The translations under genes were made by a program, and so were the position numbers. A stretch of DNA of 64,000 nucleotides from Fibrobacteraceae bacterium (GTDB taxonomy: Bacteria; Fibrobacterota; Fibrobacteria; Fibrobacterales; Fibrobacteraceae), in contig JAGBSH010000026.1 in NCBI GenBank assembly GCA_017631885.1, forward strand, positions 29,999 to 93,998, read 5' to 3'. The notes below the pieces were generated by a model. The model was not told the origin of the DNA, made no database searches, and saw only the letters and a program-made list of their open reading frames with translations. Below are positions 37,606 to 45,254 of the stretch, piece by piece; the stretch's first letter is position 1, and every line of letters starts with the position of its first letter.

Positions 37606-38859
37606 TTAAGATTTCTTTTCACCAAGAAATTCAAAGCCTGCGTCTGATATAGCCTTTTGTAGTAAAGATTCTTCAAAAGTTCCTTCTACAAAAACACATT
37701 TTTGCGAAAGATTTGCTTCAACAGAAGTAACCCCAGATAATGCGCCAACGGCTTTTTCTACACTCATTTTACAATGATTGCAATTCATTCCATTTACATT
37801 AAAACATCTAGCCATTTTTGATTTTTCCTTTTTGTGAATTATACTTTTAAATTTAGGTATTCCTAAAAATAAAAGAAGTATTCCTAGTGATAAAATATTA
37901 AACCAAATATTTGAAGAATCATGTTCGGCAATAAAATTTGAGAACCTTATTGTTTCTAAAAATTCATTCATAAAAAATGTATCTACAATAAACCCAAAAA
38001 ATAAAGCCCCAAAAGCAATGCTTGCTAAATAAGCAAACAAAGTTTTCTTACCAAATGCACGACCAACTACTAGCATAGAAGCAAGGCTAGTTGCAGGCCC
38101 TGCCATTAAAAGAACAAGGGCTGCTCCTGGAGTAATTCCTTTATCAATCAAAGACAATGCCAAAGGAATAGACCCAAAAGCACAAGTGTACATAGGCATA
38201 GAAAACAAAAGCACAAGCAACATACAAAGAAAAGGATACGGCCTTAAAAAACTAAAGAAATCATCTGGAATAAAAACATTCACTAAAGCGCCTAATGCAA
38301 TGCCTATAAAAAGCCACTTTGCCAAATTAGGAAGCATTTCTAAAAAGCCAAAGCGAATCGTTTCTAAAATTTTTTTCCAAAAGCCTTCAAGTTTTTTTTC
38401 TTCTTTTTTAGAGGTCATTTCATCTGTAGAATTTTTTTCAACATCATTATCAGTAAATCGATTAGTAAATACTCCACCTAAAATAGAAGTAAAAATAGCT
38501 GCTACTGGCCGAAGAATTGCAAAAGGCAGACCAAGCAAAGAATAAGTAGCTAGAATGGAATCAATTCCTGTTGCTGGCGTTGAAATCAAAAAAGAAACCG
38601 AAGCGCCTTTACTTGCTCCTTCACGACGTAAAGCAATAGCTGTTGGGATAACGGCACAAGAACAAATTGGTAAAGGTATTCCAAATAACGTAGCCCAAAA
38701 AACTGATTTTAAATTAGGCTTTGCAATTTTAGGAAGGTACAAATGACGAGGAATCCAAACGTGTAAAACCCCAGCTATAAAAAAGCCAAGCAATAAATAA
38801 GGAGCCATTTCTAAAGCAAGAGAAAGAAAACTGCTCAAAAATTCATTCAGATAATTCAT
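37606..38859 (-). CDS. Metal efflux permease with C-terminal HMA domain
   Basis: 417 residues. The first 340 form two halves of a DUF318/ArsP-type permease, about eight to ten helices, with PLPICSCAVIPTAIALRREGAS and the matching MPMYTCAFGSIPLALSLIDKG in the second half. A heavy-metal-associated domain follows (about 348-415) with GMNCNHC. This arrangement matches the SO_0444-type copper/zinc efflux proteins. The ArsR gene stop directly touches its ATG. Zinc is favoured by the regulator's residues, copper by the HMA domain. Confidence 0.85.
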   Translation of the reverse strand: MNYLNEFLSSFLSLALEMAPYLLLGFFIAGVLHVWIPRHLYLPKIAKPNLKSVFWATLFGIPLPICSCAVIPTAIALRREGASKGASVSFLISTPATGIDSILATYSLLGLPFAILRPVAAIFTSILGGVFTNRFTDNDVEKNSTDEMTSKKEEKKLEGFWKKILETIRFGFLEMLPNLAKWLFIGIALGALVNVFIPDDFFSFLRPYPFLCMLLVLLFSMPMYTCAFGSIPLALSLIDKGITPGAALVLLMAGPATSLASMLVVGRAFGKKTLFAYLASIAFGALFFGFIVDTFFMNEFLETIRFSNFIAEHDSSNIWFNILSLGILLLFLGIPKFKSIIHKKEKSKMARCFNVNGMNCNHCKMSVEKAVGALSGVTSVEANLSQKCVFVEGTFEESLLQKAISDAGFEFLGEKKS

Positions 38860-39168
38860 CTATTTTCCTCTTTTATGCAAAATATGTTCTAAACCAAGTT
38901 GGAAAATTTTTTCTACGTGTTCATCATCTAAACGGTAATATATCGTTTTACCTTCTCTGCGAAAAGTTAATAGATTTGCCATGCGTAAGATACGAAGCTG
39001 ATGACTGATTGCCGATTGTCCCATTTCTAAATAATTGGCTATAGCTAGAACAGATTGTTCCCCTTGACGCAAAAATTCAATAATACGGATACGTGTAGAA
39101 TCTCCGAAAAATTTAAAAAATTCCGACAGTTCAAATAAATCTTTTAAATCAGCTTTTTTCTTTTTCAT
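38860..39168 (-). CDS. CzrA/SmtB-type ArsR-family metal repressor
   Basis: 102 residues from the ATG at 39168, five bases after GAGGTG; a GTG at 39174 is in frame. Winged helix with SAISHQLRILRMANLL as recognition helix. The last helix reads DDEHVEKIFQLGLEHILH, giving D-x-H-x10-H-x2-H, exactly the alpha-5 zinc/cobalt site of Staphylococcus CzrA. The usual ArsR CxC site on helix 3 is absent. It probably represses itself and the adjacent permease, and metal binding releases the operator at 39182. Confidence 0.93.
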   Translation of the reverse strand: MKKKKADLKDLFELSEFFKFFGDSTRIRIIEFLRQGEQSVLAIANYLEMGQSAISHQLRILRMANLLTFRREGKTIYYRLDDEHVEKIFQLGLEHILHKRGK

Positions 39169-39181
39169 TTTCACCTCTTTA

Positions 39182-39203
39182 TATATGAATGTTTATTCAT
39201 ATA
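39182..39203. promoter_or_regulatory. Operator of the CzrA-like repressor
   Basis: Perfect inverted repeat TATATGAAT-GTTT-ATTCATATA, close to the known SmtB/CzrA operator form. It lies just downstream of the -10 box, over the expected start of transcription. Confidence 0.75.
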
Positions 39204-39208
39204 TTCAT

Positions 39209-39237
39209 ATTATAGAAAACAAAAAACATTTTGTCAA
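39209..39237 (-). promoter_or_regulatory. Consensus sigma-70 promoter of the ArsR-permease operon
   Basis: On the minus strand TTGACA (39232-39237) and TATAAT (39209-39214) are separated by exactly 17 bases, a full consensus match. The operator overlaps the start site, which explains the need for repression. Confidence 0.88.
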
Positions 39238-39300
39238 TAAAAAAAAGAACGACAGCTGAAAACAATTAGCCACCGTTCCTTTTCACCAAGCAAGTTTCAA

Positions 39301-41757
39301 CTAATTTATTTTATGTTTACTTAAACCAAGCCATTTTAAAAATGCTACTATTGAAATCAAAGTCACAACACTAACAGCAATCCATAAAACGGAATGTCCT
39401 ACCGTCACCTGGAACAAAAGAACTGAAAGTGACCAACCTAACAATGTTTGAATTACTGCTAATACAGTTCCATAAAAATTTCCTAATTCTCTAAAAGCAG
39501 TACCTAAAGCCGCAAGACAAGGGACATACAATAAAATGAACAACAAATAAGAAAATACTTGGAAATTAAAACCCGTGTTGGACAATGTGAAATATTTTTT
39601 CATTCCGTTCAACGCACTTGATTGTTCTTTATCCATTTCAGTGGAAAGTAAAATTTCATAATCTGCATTTGACAGATTTAGAGACGAAAGTTTAGGTTTT
39701 ATTTGATCTAGCCAATTTTCTTCAATTTCTGAAGATGATAACGTTTCTAATTCCTTTTCTGAAAGAAGGTTAGAAGCTTCTATCTTTTGGATTAAAGCTT
39801 GTTTTTTAGCCATAGAAGAAACCGATTCAACACTTTTTTCTACGCCCAAAGGAGACATAATCGAACCAAAAATTCCGGATAAATTTTCTGGAATAGTTCC
39901 TACTGCCTCTTTGAAAGATTCTAAAAGACTAAATGATTCCTCTTCAGATTCCGCAGATTCTTCAGAAGCATCTGCAATAGAGTAAAGTGAATTTAATGTT
40001 CCTACCACAGCTTCTTTTGCAAAAAGTCCTGTAAACAAAGCAACCGAAGCGGGCCAATTTTGTTCTTCAACACCAAATGGCGCAAAAATTGGAGTAATCT
40101 TTTTTCCAATCGCGGATAGAATAGAATTTTCTGAATCTTCATTTCCGATACTACCATTTGTACCAACAGAATTTAACACGCCTAAAATGGTTACCATAAT
40201 GACAACAATTTTCCCGGCTCGCCAAATAAAATCGCGCAAACGGAACCATGTATGTTTCCAAATTGCTTTTGGTCGCGGAATATGATAAGATGGCAATTCC
40301 ATAATAAATGGAGAAGCGTCGCCCTTAAAAGCTGTATGACGCAAAAGCAAACCAAAAAGTAACGCAATGATAATCCCTGTTAAATAAATAGCAAACACAA
40401 CCAAACCGGCAGATTTACCAAAAAACGCCGCTGCGAATAGCGCATAAACCGGAAGACGCGCCCCACAACTCATAAATGGAACAAGGAAAATAGAAAGAAA
40501 CCGTTCTCTTTTATTTTCTAAAATTCGGCACCCCATAATTGCAGGCACGCTACACCCAAAACCTACAAGCATTGGGACAAAAGCTTTTCCTGGAAGGCCT
40601 AGAAAACGCATGATGCGATCAGCGACAAATGCGGCACGAGCCATGTAACCCGAATCTTCAAGTATTGAAAGACAAAGGAACATGAAAAATACGACTGGAA
40701 CAAATGTAGCGACCGTTTGAATACCCGTTCCAACTCCAGAAGCTAATAGCGCAATTAAAAAATCCGGAGCACCAATTGATTCTAATAACACTGCTAAACC
40801 ATCTACGAAAACAGCACCAAAAAGCACATCAAAGAAATCAATAAATGCACTTCCTACTGTAACGGCAACCCAAAAGACCAAATACATCACAAGTAAAAAC
40901 AAAGGCAAAGCCAAAATACGATTTAAGAAAATTTTATCTAATTTATCTGTCATCGTTTCTTTTTTTAATTCCGCCTTAACCACAGACAAAACGACTTGTC
41001 GAATATAAGCATAACGAGAATCTGCTAAAGCAAATGCTGGGTCTTCATTTAAAGTTGTTTTTATTTTTTCTGCAGAAACTTCTATTCCCATTTGATTTAC
41101 TTTTTCTGTAATAACAGGCAAACCTGATAAATACTGAACAGAAACCCAACGAGAAGAAACATTTAATTCTGTCGCGAGTGAAGAAAAAGCTGGAGTGATT
41201 GAAGCAATTTCTTTTTCAATAAGTTCTGAGTGTTGCATTTCTTTAGGCAAGCCTAAATCTTCTTTTAAAACTTGAGCTAATCGACGTACAAATTTCGCAC
41301 AACTTTTTGTAGAAACCGCTGTCAAAGGAATTACAGGCACTCCAAAAGTTTTAGACAATTCTTCTAAATCAAGCACCAAACCACGCTTATTTGCTAAATC
41401 CATCATATTTATGGCAAGAACCATCGGAACATGCATTTCTGCAAGTTGCGTAGTTAAAAACAAATTGCGTTCTAAATTGGTCGCATCTAAAATATTGATA
41501 ATTAAATCAGCATCTCGAGAAAGCAAATAATCAAGTGCAGCACGTTCGTCTTCACTATTAGCAAGTAAAGCATAAATACCAGGAATATCAACAACTCTTA
41601 TTTTTCTACCATCTAATACAAAAGAGCCTTCTTTTTTTTCTACAGTAACTCCTGGCCAATTACCCACCACCTGATTTGAGCCTGTCAAAACATTAAATAA
41701 CGCAGTTTTTCCGCAATTTGGATTTCCAGCAATCGCAATAGTAAAATCTTTATTCAC
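39301..41757 (-). CDS. feoB: Ferrous iron transporter FeoB
   Basis: 818 residues. N-terminal G-protein domain with GNPNCGKTALFN, DIPGIYAL and NMMD, then the helical GDI domain, then a membrane domain with paired Gate motifs including GFGCSVPAI and MSCGARLPVYA. A soluble insertion of about 120 residues (roughly 625-745) lies between the last helix groups. Start is GTG at 41757, with AAGGAAGG upstream and an 8-base overlap with feoA. It imports Fe2+ across the inner membrane. Confidence 0.96.
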   Translation of the reverse strand: MNKDFTIAIAGNPNCGKTALFNVLTGSNQVVGNWPGVTVEKKEGSFVLDGRKIRVVDIPGIYALLANSEDERAALDYLLSRDADLIINILDATNLERNLFLTTQLAEMHVPMVLAINMMDLANKRGLVLDLEELSKTFGVPVIPLTAVSTKSCAKFVRRLAQVLKEDLGLPKEMQHSELIEKEIASITPAFSSLATELNVSSRWVSVQYLSGLPVITEKVNQMGIEVSAEKIKTTLNEDPAFALADSRYAYIRQVVLSVVKAELKKETMTDKLDKIFLNRILALPLFLLVMYLVFWVAVTVGSAFIDFFDVLFGAVFVDGLAVLLESIGAPDFLIALLASGVGTGIQTVATFVPVVFFMFLCLSILEDSGYMARAAFVADRIMRFLGLPGKAFVPMLVGFGCSVPAIMGCRILENKRERFLSIFLVPFMSCGARLPVYALFAAAFFGKSAGLVVFAIYLTGIIIALLFGLLLRHTAFKGDASPFIMELPSYHIPRPKAIWKHTWFRLRDFIWRAGKIVVIMVTILGVLNSVGTNGSIGNEDSENSILSAIGKKITPIFAPFGVEEQNWPASVALFTGLFAKEAVVGTLNSLYSIADASEESAESEEESFSLLESFKEAVGTIPENLSGIFGSIMSPLGVEKSVESVSSMAKKQALIQKIEASNLLSEKELETLSSSEIEENWLDQIKPKLSSLNLSNADYEILLSTEMDKEQSSALNGMKKYFTLSNTGFNFQVFSYLLFILLYVPCLAALGTAFRELGNFYGTVLAVIQTLLGWSLSVLLFQVTVGHSVLWIAVSVVTLISIVAFLKWLGLSKHKIN

Positions 41758-42046
41758 CGCAAACCTTCCTTAACTTTAAAACAGAAGCTTCTTGTTTCCG
41801 TAAAGACAAGCGATAAGACATCACAAGTATTTCAACCGGGTCTCCAAAAGGAGCAACATGAAGAACTTTAATAATACGATTTCTCAACAACCCCATTGCT
41901 AATAGCTTGAACTTGTAATTGATATTACCACCTTCTCGATAACCTACGATTTCAGCAGAATCGCCAGGTTTTAAATCTCGAAACTCAACACATTCCGTAT
42001 TCCATTCCTTCATAGAATCGGATTTACAACCACAAGAACAGTTCAT
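41750..42046 (-). CDS. feoA: FeoA SH3-like iron transport protein
   Basis: 98 residues from the ATG at 42046, seven bases after GAGG. Longer in-frame starts at 42073 and 42097 are rejected because they lie inside or upstream of operator copy 1 and the -10 box. The C-terminal 75 residues form the FeoA beta-barrel (LKPGDSAEIVGYREGG ... LLAMGLLRNRIIKVL). The first residues MNCSCGCKSD hold three cysteines, unusual for FeoA. It works with FeoB and overlaps it by 8 bases. Confidence 0.92.
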   Translation of the reverse strand: MNCSCGCKSDSMKEWNTECVEFRDLKPGDSAEIVGYREGGNINYKFKLLAMGLLRNRIIKVLHVAPFGDPVEILVMSYRLSLRKQEASVLKLRKVCGE

Positions 42047-42064
42047 TAAAAAGCCTCTTTTGTT

Positions 42065-42081
42065 GTTAGCCATTGCTAACT
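42065..42081. promoter_or_regulatory. Iron-type operator copy 1
   Basis: Inverted repeat GTTAGC-CATT-GCTAAC adjoining the -10 box of feoA. On the minus strand it reads AGTTAGCAATGGCTAAC, matching copy 2 at most positions. The TTAG/CTAA arms resemble DtxR/IdeR boxes. Confidence 0.65.
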
Positions 42082-42107
42082 TTAAAAACTTTTTCAAAAT
42101 TAGTCAA
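42079..42107 (-). promoter_or_regulatory. feoAB promoter
   Basis: On the minus strand TTGACT (42102-42107) and TAAAGT (42079-42084) are spaced by 17 bases. Operator copy 2 contains the -35 and copy 1 touches the -10, a typical repressor layout. Confidence 0.65.
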
Positions 42108-42115
42108 GGCTAACT
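42099..42115. promoter_or_regulatory. Iron-type operator copy 2
   Basis: On the minus strand AGTTAGCCTTGACTAAT. Its centre is 34 bp from copy 1, about three helical turns, so two repressor dimers would sit on nearly the same face of the DNA. Confidence 0.6.
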
Positions 42116-42198
42116 TCTGTTTTTTTATGATTTTTAACGCGTCAAAAGATTATTCTTTTTAAAATTATTCAAAATTTTCGACTGACAGTGCATTTTTT

Positions 42199-42247
42199 GG
42201 GGAAAGGTGATTCGAAATAAATTTCGAATCGTCGACAAACCTTTTCC
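42199..42247. other. Two-part stem-loop upstream of feoA
   Basis: Inner perfect stem GATTCGAAA/TTTCGAATC with a TAAA loop (42209-42230); outer arms GGAAAGG and CCTTTTCC enclose it with an unpaired GTCGACAA bulge. No T run follows on either strand, so it is not a plain terminator. No gene is attached to it. Confidence 0.4.
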
Positions 42248-42261
42248 TTGAAAGACAACAC

Positions 42262-42925
42262 TTGCAGAAAACTGGCTTCTTGCAAATGAACTTGCCTGCA
42301 AACCCTTGTCACTTGCTTATAAAATGCTCGCAGGTCTTTGCAAGTTCTACACTTGTTCCAAGGTTCTTACCCATTGCGCTGAAACGAGCTCGCCTTTCTT
42401 GTCACTTGCGAAAGAACGTGTTCACACTTCTTCTCATTGCTATGGAACTTGCCCACGGTTTGTCATTGCGAAGCTTGAAAAGCTTTTTTTGCAAAGCCTA
42501 AATATGAGTCTTCCACCACGCCACACTTGTGGCGTAGTGGAAGCAATCTCCTTGCTAACAGATGGCCACGTCGTCTTTAAAAAGACTCCTCGCCATGACA
42601 ATCCTGAACTAGCCCGCGGTTCTTGCTCGAGTCCCTTGTCATTGCGATGGAACGTAGTGACAGAAGCAATCTCATTGCAAACAACATTTGTTTTTGGATT
42701 ACTTCGCTACGCTCGTAATGACAAAAAACAAGATCGTCACACTGCGTTCGCGATGACAACTTGTTTTTACACTTGCCGCTCGATTCTTGTCATTGCGATG
42801 GAACGTAGTGACAGAAGCAATCCCATTGCAAGCAACATTTGTTTTTGGATTACTTCGCTACGCTCGTAATGACAAAAAACAAGATGGCCGCGTCGTCTTA
42901 AAAGACTCCTCGCCATGACAAGAAC
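42262..42925. repeat. Repeat cluster D with tandem 151-bp period
   Basis: Largest cluster of the family and no credible gene. Two ~100-bp units, 42635-42734 and 42786-42885, differ at only two bases and repeat with a period of 151 bp. A third copy is at 35247. Each begins TTGTCATTGCGA and ends TCGTAATGACAA, an 11 of 12 inverted match. Other units carry the GGCCACGTCGTC..AAGACTCC core (near 42563 and 42886) and the CACACTGCGTTCGCGATGAC core (near 42738). Confidence 0.85.
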
Positions 42926-43001
42926 TCTTTTAGCAAAGAAACAAATCTTCTTTCAAAAGATTCATTCCTTTTTAAAATGAGATTATTATTAAATTTCAAC
43001 T

Positions 43002-43589
43002 ATGCGGATTTTGTGGTGCATTTTTCTTTTAGTTATTATCGTAGCTTGTTCTATGCCTACGCGAGGGGGGTATGACAGAGCAAGCGGAAGGTATGTAAAA
43101 AAGGAAACACCTAAAAAATCACATAAAACAAAACAGCGTTCACAAGAAGCTTCCCAAGAAGTTTCGCAAAAGTCCCATTCTACACAAACTAATGAAGAAC
43201 GAACTCAAGAAAAAATAGCAACACAGCTAGATGGCTCTGTTTGGGAAAATGCTGCAAAACCTTGGATTGGAACTCCTTATCGTTATGGCGGTTCTTCAAA
43301 ATCAGGCATAGATTGTTCTGGCTTTGTAATGCAAATTTATAAGGAAGTCCGCGGAATGTCTTTACCTCACAAAGCTTCTAAAATGTATGATATGGGCAAA
43401 AGCATTTCAAGAGACGATTTAGAAGAAGGTGATTTAGTATTTTTTGGTAGTTTTTGGGAAATAGACCATGTCGGGATTTACTTGTCAGGTGATCGTTTTG
43501 TACATGCAAGTTCTTCAAAAGGCGTAATGATTTCTCCAATGGATAATGTTTATTGGGAAAAACGCTACCAAGGAGCTAGGAGATATTAA
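43002..43589 (+). CDS. NlpC/P60 peptidoglycan hydrolase lipoprotein
   Basis: 195 residues. Lipobox IVAC with Cys16 lipidated. The mature N-terminus has PTRGGYDRASGRY, almost the same as in RlpA at 4827, then a Lys/Gln/Ser-rich disordered linker (32-75). The C40 peptidase domain (80-195) has catalytic Cys105 in DCSGFV, His156 in DHVGIYL and His168 in FVHAS. It likely cleaves D-Glu-diaminopimelate bonds in stem peptides at the outer membrane. The stop overlaps pheA in TAATG. Confidence 0.92.
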   Translation: MRILWCIFLLVIIVACSMPTRGGYDRASGRYVKKETPKKSHKTKQRSQEASQEVSQKSHSTQTNEERTQEKIATQLDGSVWENAAKPWIGTPYRYGGSSKSGIDCSGFVMQIYKEVRGMSLPHKASKMYDMGKSISRDDLEEGDLVFFGSFWEIDHVGIYLSGDRFVHASSSKGVMISPMDNVYWEKRYQGARRY

Positions 43590-44449
43590 TGAAAAAGAAA
43601 ATAGCTTTTCAAGGCCGTTGCGGTGCTTATAGCGAAAGCGCTGCTTACCATTTATTTGGAACAGATATTGAAGTCGTACCCGTTGATACATTTGAAGAAA
43701 TTTATGAACGAATTGCAAATGGTTCGGTTGATGGCGGTGTGGTGCCTATTGAAAATTCTACCGCCGGTTCTATTTATGAAAATTATGATTTGCTTTTTAA
43801 ATGGCGTCTCCCCATTGTTGCCGAAGTAAAACTTCAAATTTCCCATGCACTTTGCGTTTTGCCTGGCACAAAAATTGAAAATCTCCAAAAAATTATAAGC
43901 CACCCACAAGGACTTGCTCAATGCAGTTTGTTTTTTGAAAAGCACCCTCATATAGAAGCTTCTGCTTTTTATGATACCGCCGGGAGTGCAGAAGCAGTTG
44001 CTTTAGCAAAAGATTCTACGCTTGGCGCCATTGCTAGTAGTTATGCCGCAAATGTCTATGGCTTAGATGTTTTGGCTGAAGGTATTGAAAATTTACCAGG
44101 CATTAACTTCACCCGTTTTTACGCACTTCAAAAAGAAGCACGTCCGTTTAAAGACTCAGAAAACTTAAAAACGACATTGCTTTTCACTTTAGCGAATTCC
44201 GGAAAATCTGGAGCTCTTTATAACGCTCTTGGTTGCTTTGCAAAACGCAATTTGAATTTGACAAGAATTGAAAGTCGCCCACACCCAGACAAACCTTGGG
44301 AATATATTTTCCACATGTCTTTTGAAGGTAATCCAGAAGAAACTCTTGCTAGCGAAGCTTTAAAAGAACTCGGGGAATATGCTGATTTCATTTACCTTTT
44401 AGGAACGTTTAAAGGTGGCGAAATTAAATCATTACATTTTGAAAAATAA
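43589..44449 (+). CDS. pheA: Prephenate dehydratase
   Basis: 286 residues, monofunctional enzyme without a chorismate mutase domain. Two-lobed dehydratase domain (1-185) with PIENSTAGS and the catalytic TRF in NFTRFYAL, then an ACT domain (about 200-280) with the phenylalanine-binding ESRPHP motif. It makes phenylpyruvate for phenylalanine. The coupling to an NlpC/P60 gene is odd and probably incidental. Confidence 0.96.
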   Translation: MKKKIAFQGRCGAYSESAAYHLFGTDIEVVPVDTFEEIYERIANGSVDGGVVPIENSTAGSIYENYDLLFKWRLPIVAEVKLQISHALCVLPGTKIENLQKIISHPQGLAQCSLFFEKHPHIEASAFYDTAGSAEAVALAKDSTLGAIASSYAANVYGLDVLAEGIENLPGINFTRFYALQKEARPFKDSENLKTTLLFTLANSGKSGALYNALGCFAKRNLNLTRIESRPHPDKPWEYIFHMSFEGNPEETLASEALKELGEYADFIYLLGTFKGGEIKSLHFEK

Positions 44450-44472
44450 TCTTTCAGACAAGAGAGGATTTT

Positions 44473-45195
44473 ATGAGTAGAATAGATAACAGACAAGCAG
44501 ATGAAATGCGTTCTATTAAAATGACGCCTGGCTTTATAAGCAGCGCAGATGGTTCTGTTTTAATTGAAATGGGAAACACCCGCGTTATTTGCAACGCCAC
44601 TCTTTTACCAGAAGTTCCAGGTTGGTTGAAAGGCCGCGGCACTGGTTGGGTAACGGCTGAATATTCTCTTTTACCGCAAAGTACAAACAAGCGCGTAGAT
44701 AGAGAACGCAAAGGGGCTTCTGGCAGAACTCAAGAAATCCAACGTTTAATTGGCCGTTCTTTGCGTGGTGCTGCTGATTTAGCTGCCCTTGGTGAAAATG
44801 CAATTGTTGTAGATTGCGATGTTATCCAAGCTGATGGAGGAACACGTACTGCAAGTATTATTGGCGGTTTTGTGGCTTTAGGTTTAGCACTCAAAAAAAT
44901 CAAAACCAATCTAGGCATTGAACAGCAAATTTTAAAGTATGCGATTAGTGCTATTTCTGTTGGGGTTGTAAAAGGTGAAGCTTTGCTTGACCTTTGCTAT
45001 GTAGAAGATAGCGCTGCCGATGTTGATATGAATGTTGTAATGCGAAATGCCAAAGAATTTATCGAAGTCCAAGGCACAGGCGAACATGCTGCTTTTGACC
45101 GAAAAATGCTTTCTACATTGTTGGACTTAGGTGAAAAAGCCTGCTCTGAAATTTATTCCATGCAAATGAATTTACTCGGTGGTGAACTACCTTAA
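44473..45195 (+). CDS. rph: Ribonuclease PH
   Basis: 240 residues, phosphorolytic 3'-5' exoribonuclease that trims tRNA 3' ends. RNase PH family features are GSVLIEMGNTRVICNAT, the phosphate-site GRTQEIQRLIGRSLR, DCDVIQADGGTRTASI and the C-terminal QGTGEHAAFDR. GAGAGG lies upstream of the ATG. It is the last rightward gene before the convergent gltA. Confidence 0.97.
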   Translation: MSRIDNRQADEMRSIKMTPGFISSADGSVLIEMGNTRVICNATLLPEVPGWLKGRGTGWVTAEYSLLPQSTNKRVDRERKGASGRTQEIQRLIGRSLRGAADLAALGENAIVVDCDVIQADGGTRTASIIGGFVALGLALKKIKTNLGIEQQILKYAISAISVGVVKGEALLDLCYVEDSAADVDMNVVMRNAKEFIEVQGTGEHAAFDRKMLSTLLDLGEKACSEIYSMQMNLLGGELP

Positions 45196-45207
45196 TTTCT
45201 TTGCATA

Positions 45208-45244
45208 AAAAAAGAGCTTCTTTCAACAGAAAGGAGCTCTTTTA
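45208..45244. terminator. Bidirectional terminator between rph and gltA
   Basis: A 14-bp stem AAAGAGCTTCTTTC/GAAAGGAGCTCTTT with an AACA loop and T runs on both sides. The single T-G wobble pairs only in the rph transcript, so it favours the plus strand. Confidence 0.82.
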
Positions 45245-45254
45245 TTTTAACTAT

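Noticed and set aside
42262..42869. 187-codon frame in cluster D
   Set aside because: It is made of the tandem repeat units and shows no domain or codon preference of a real gene.
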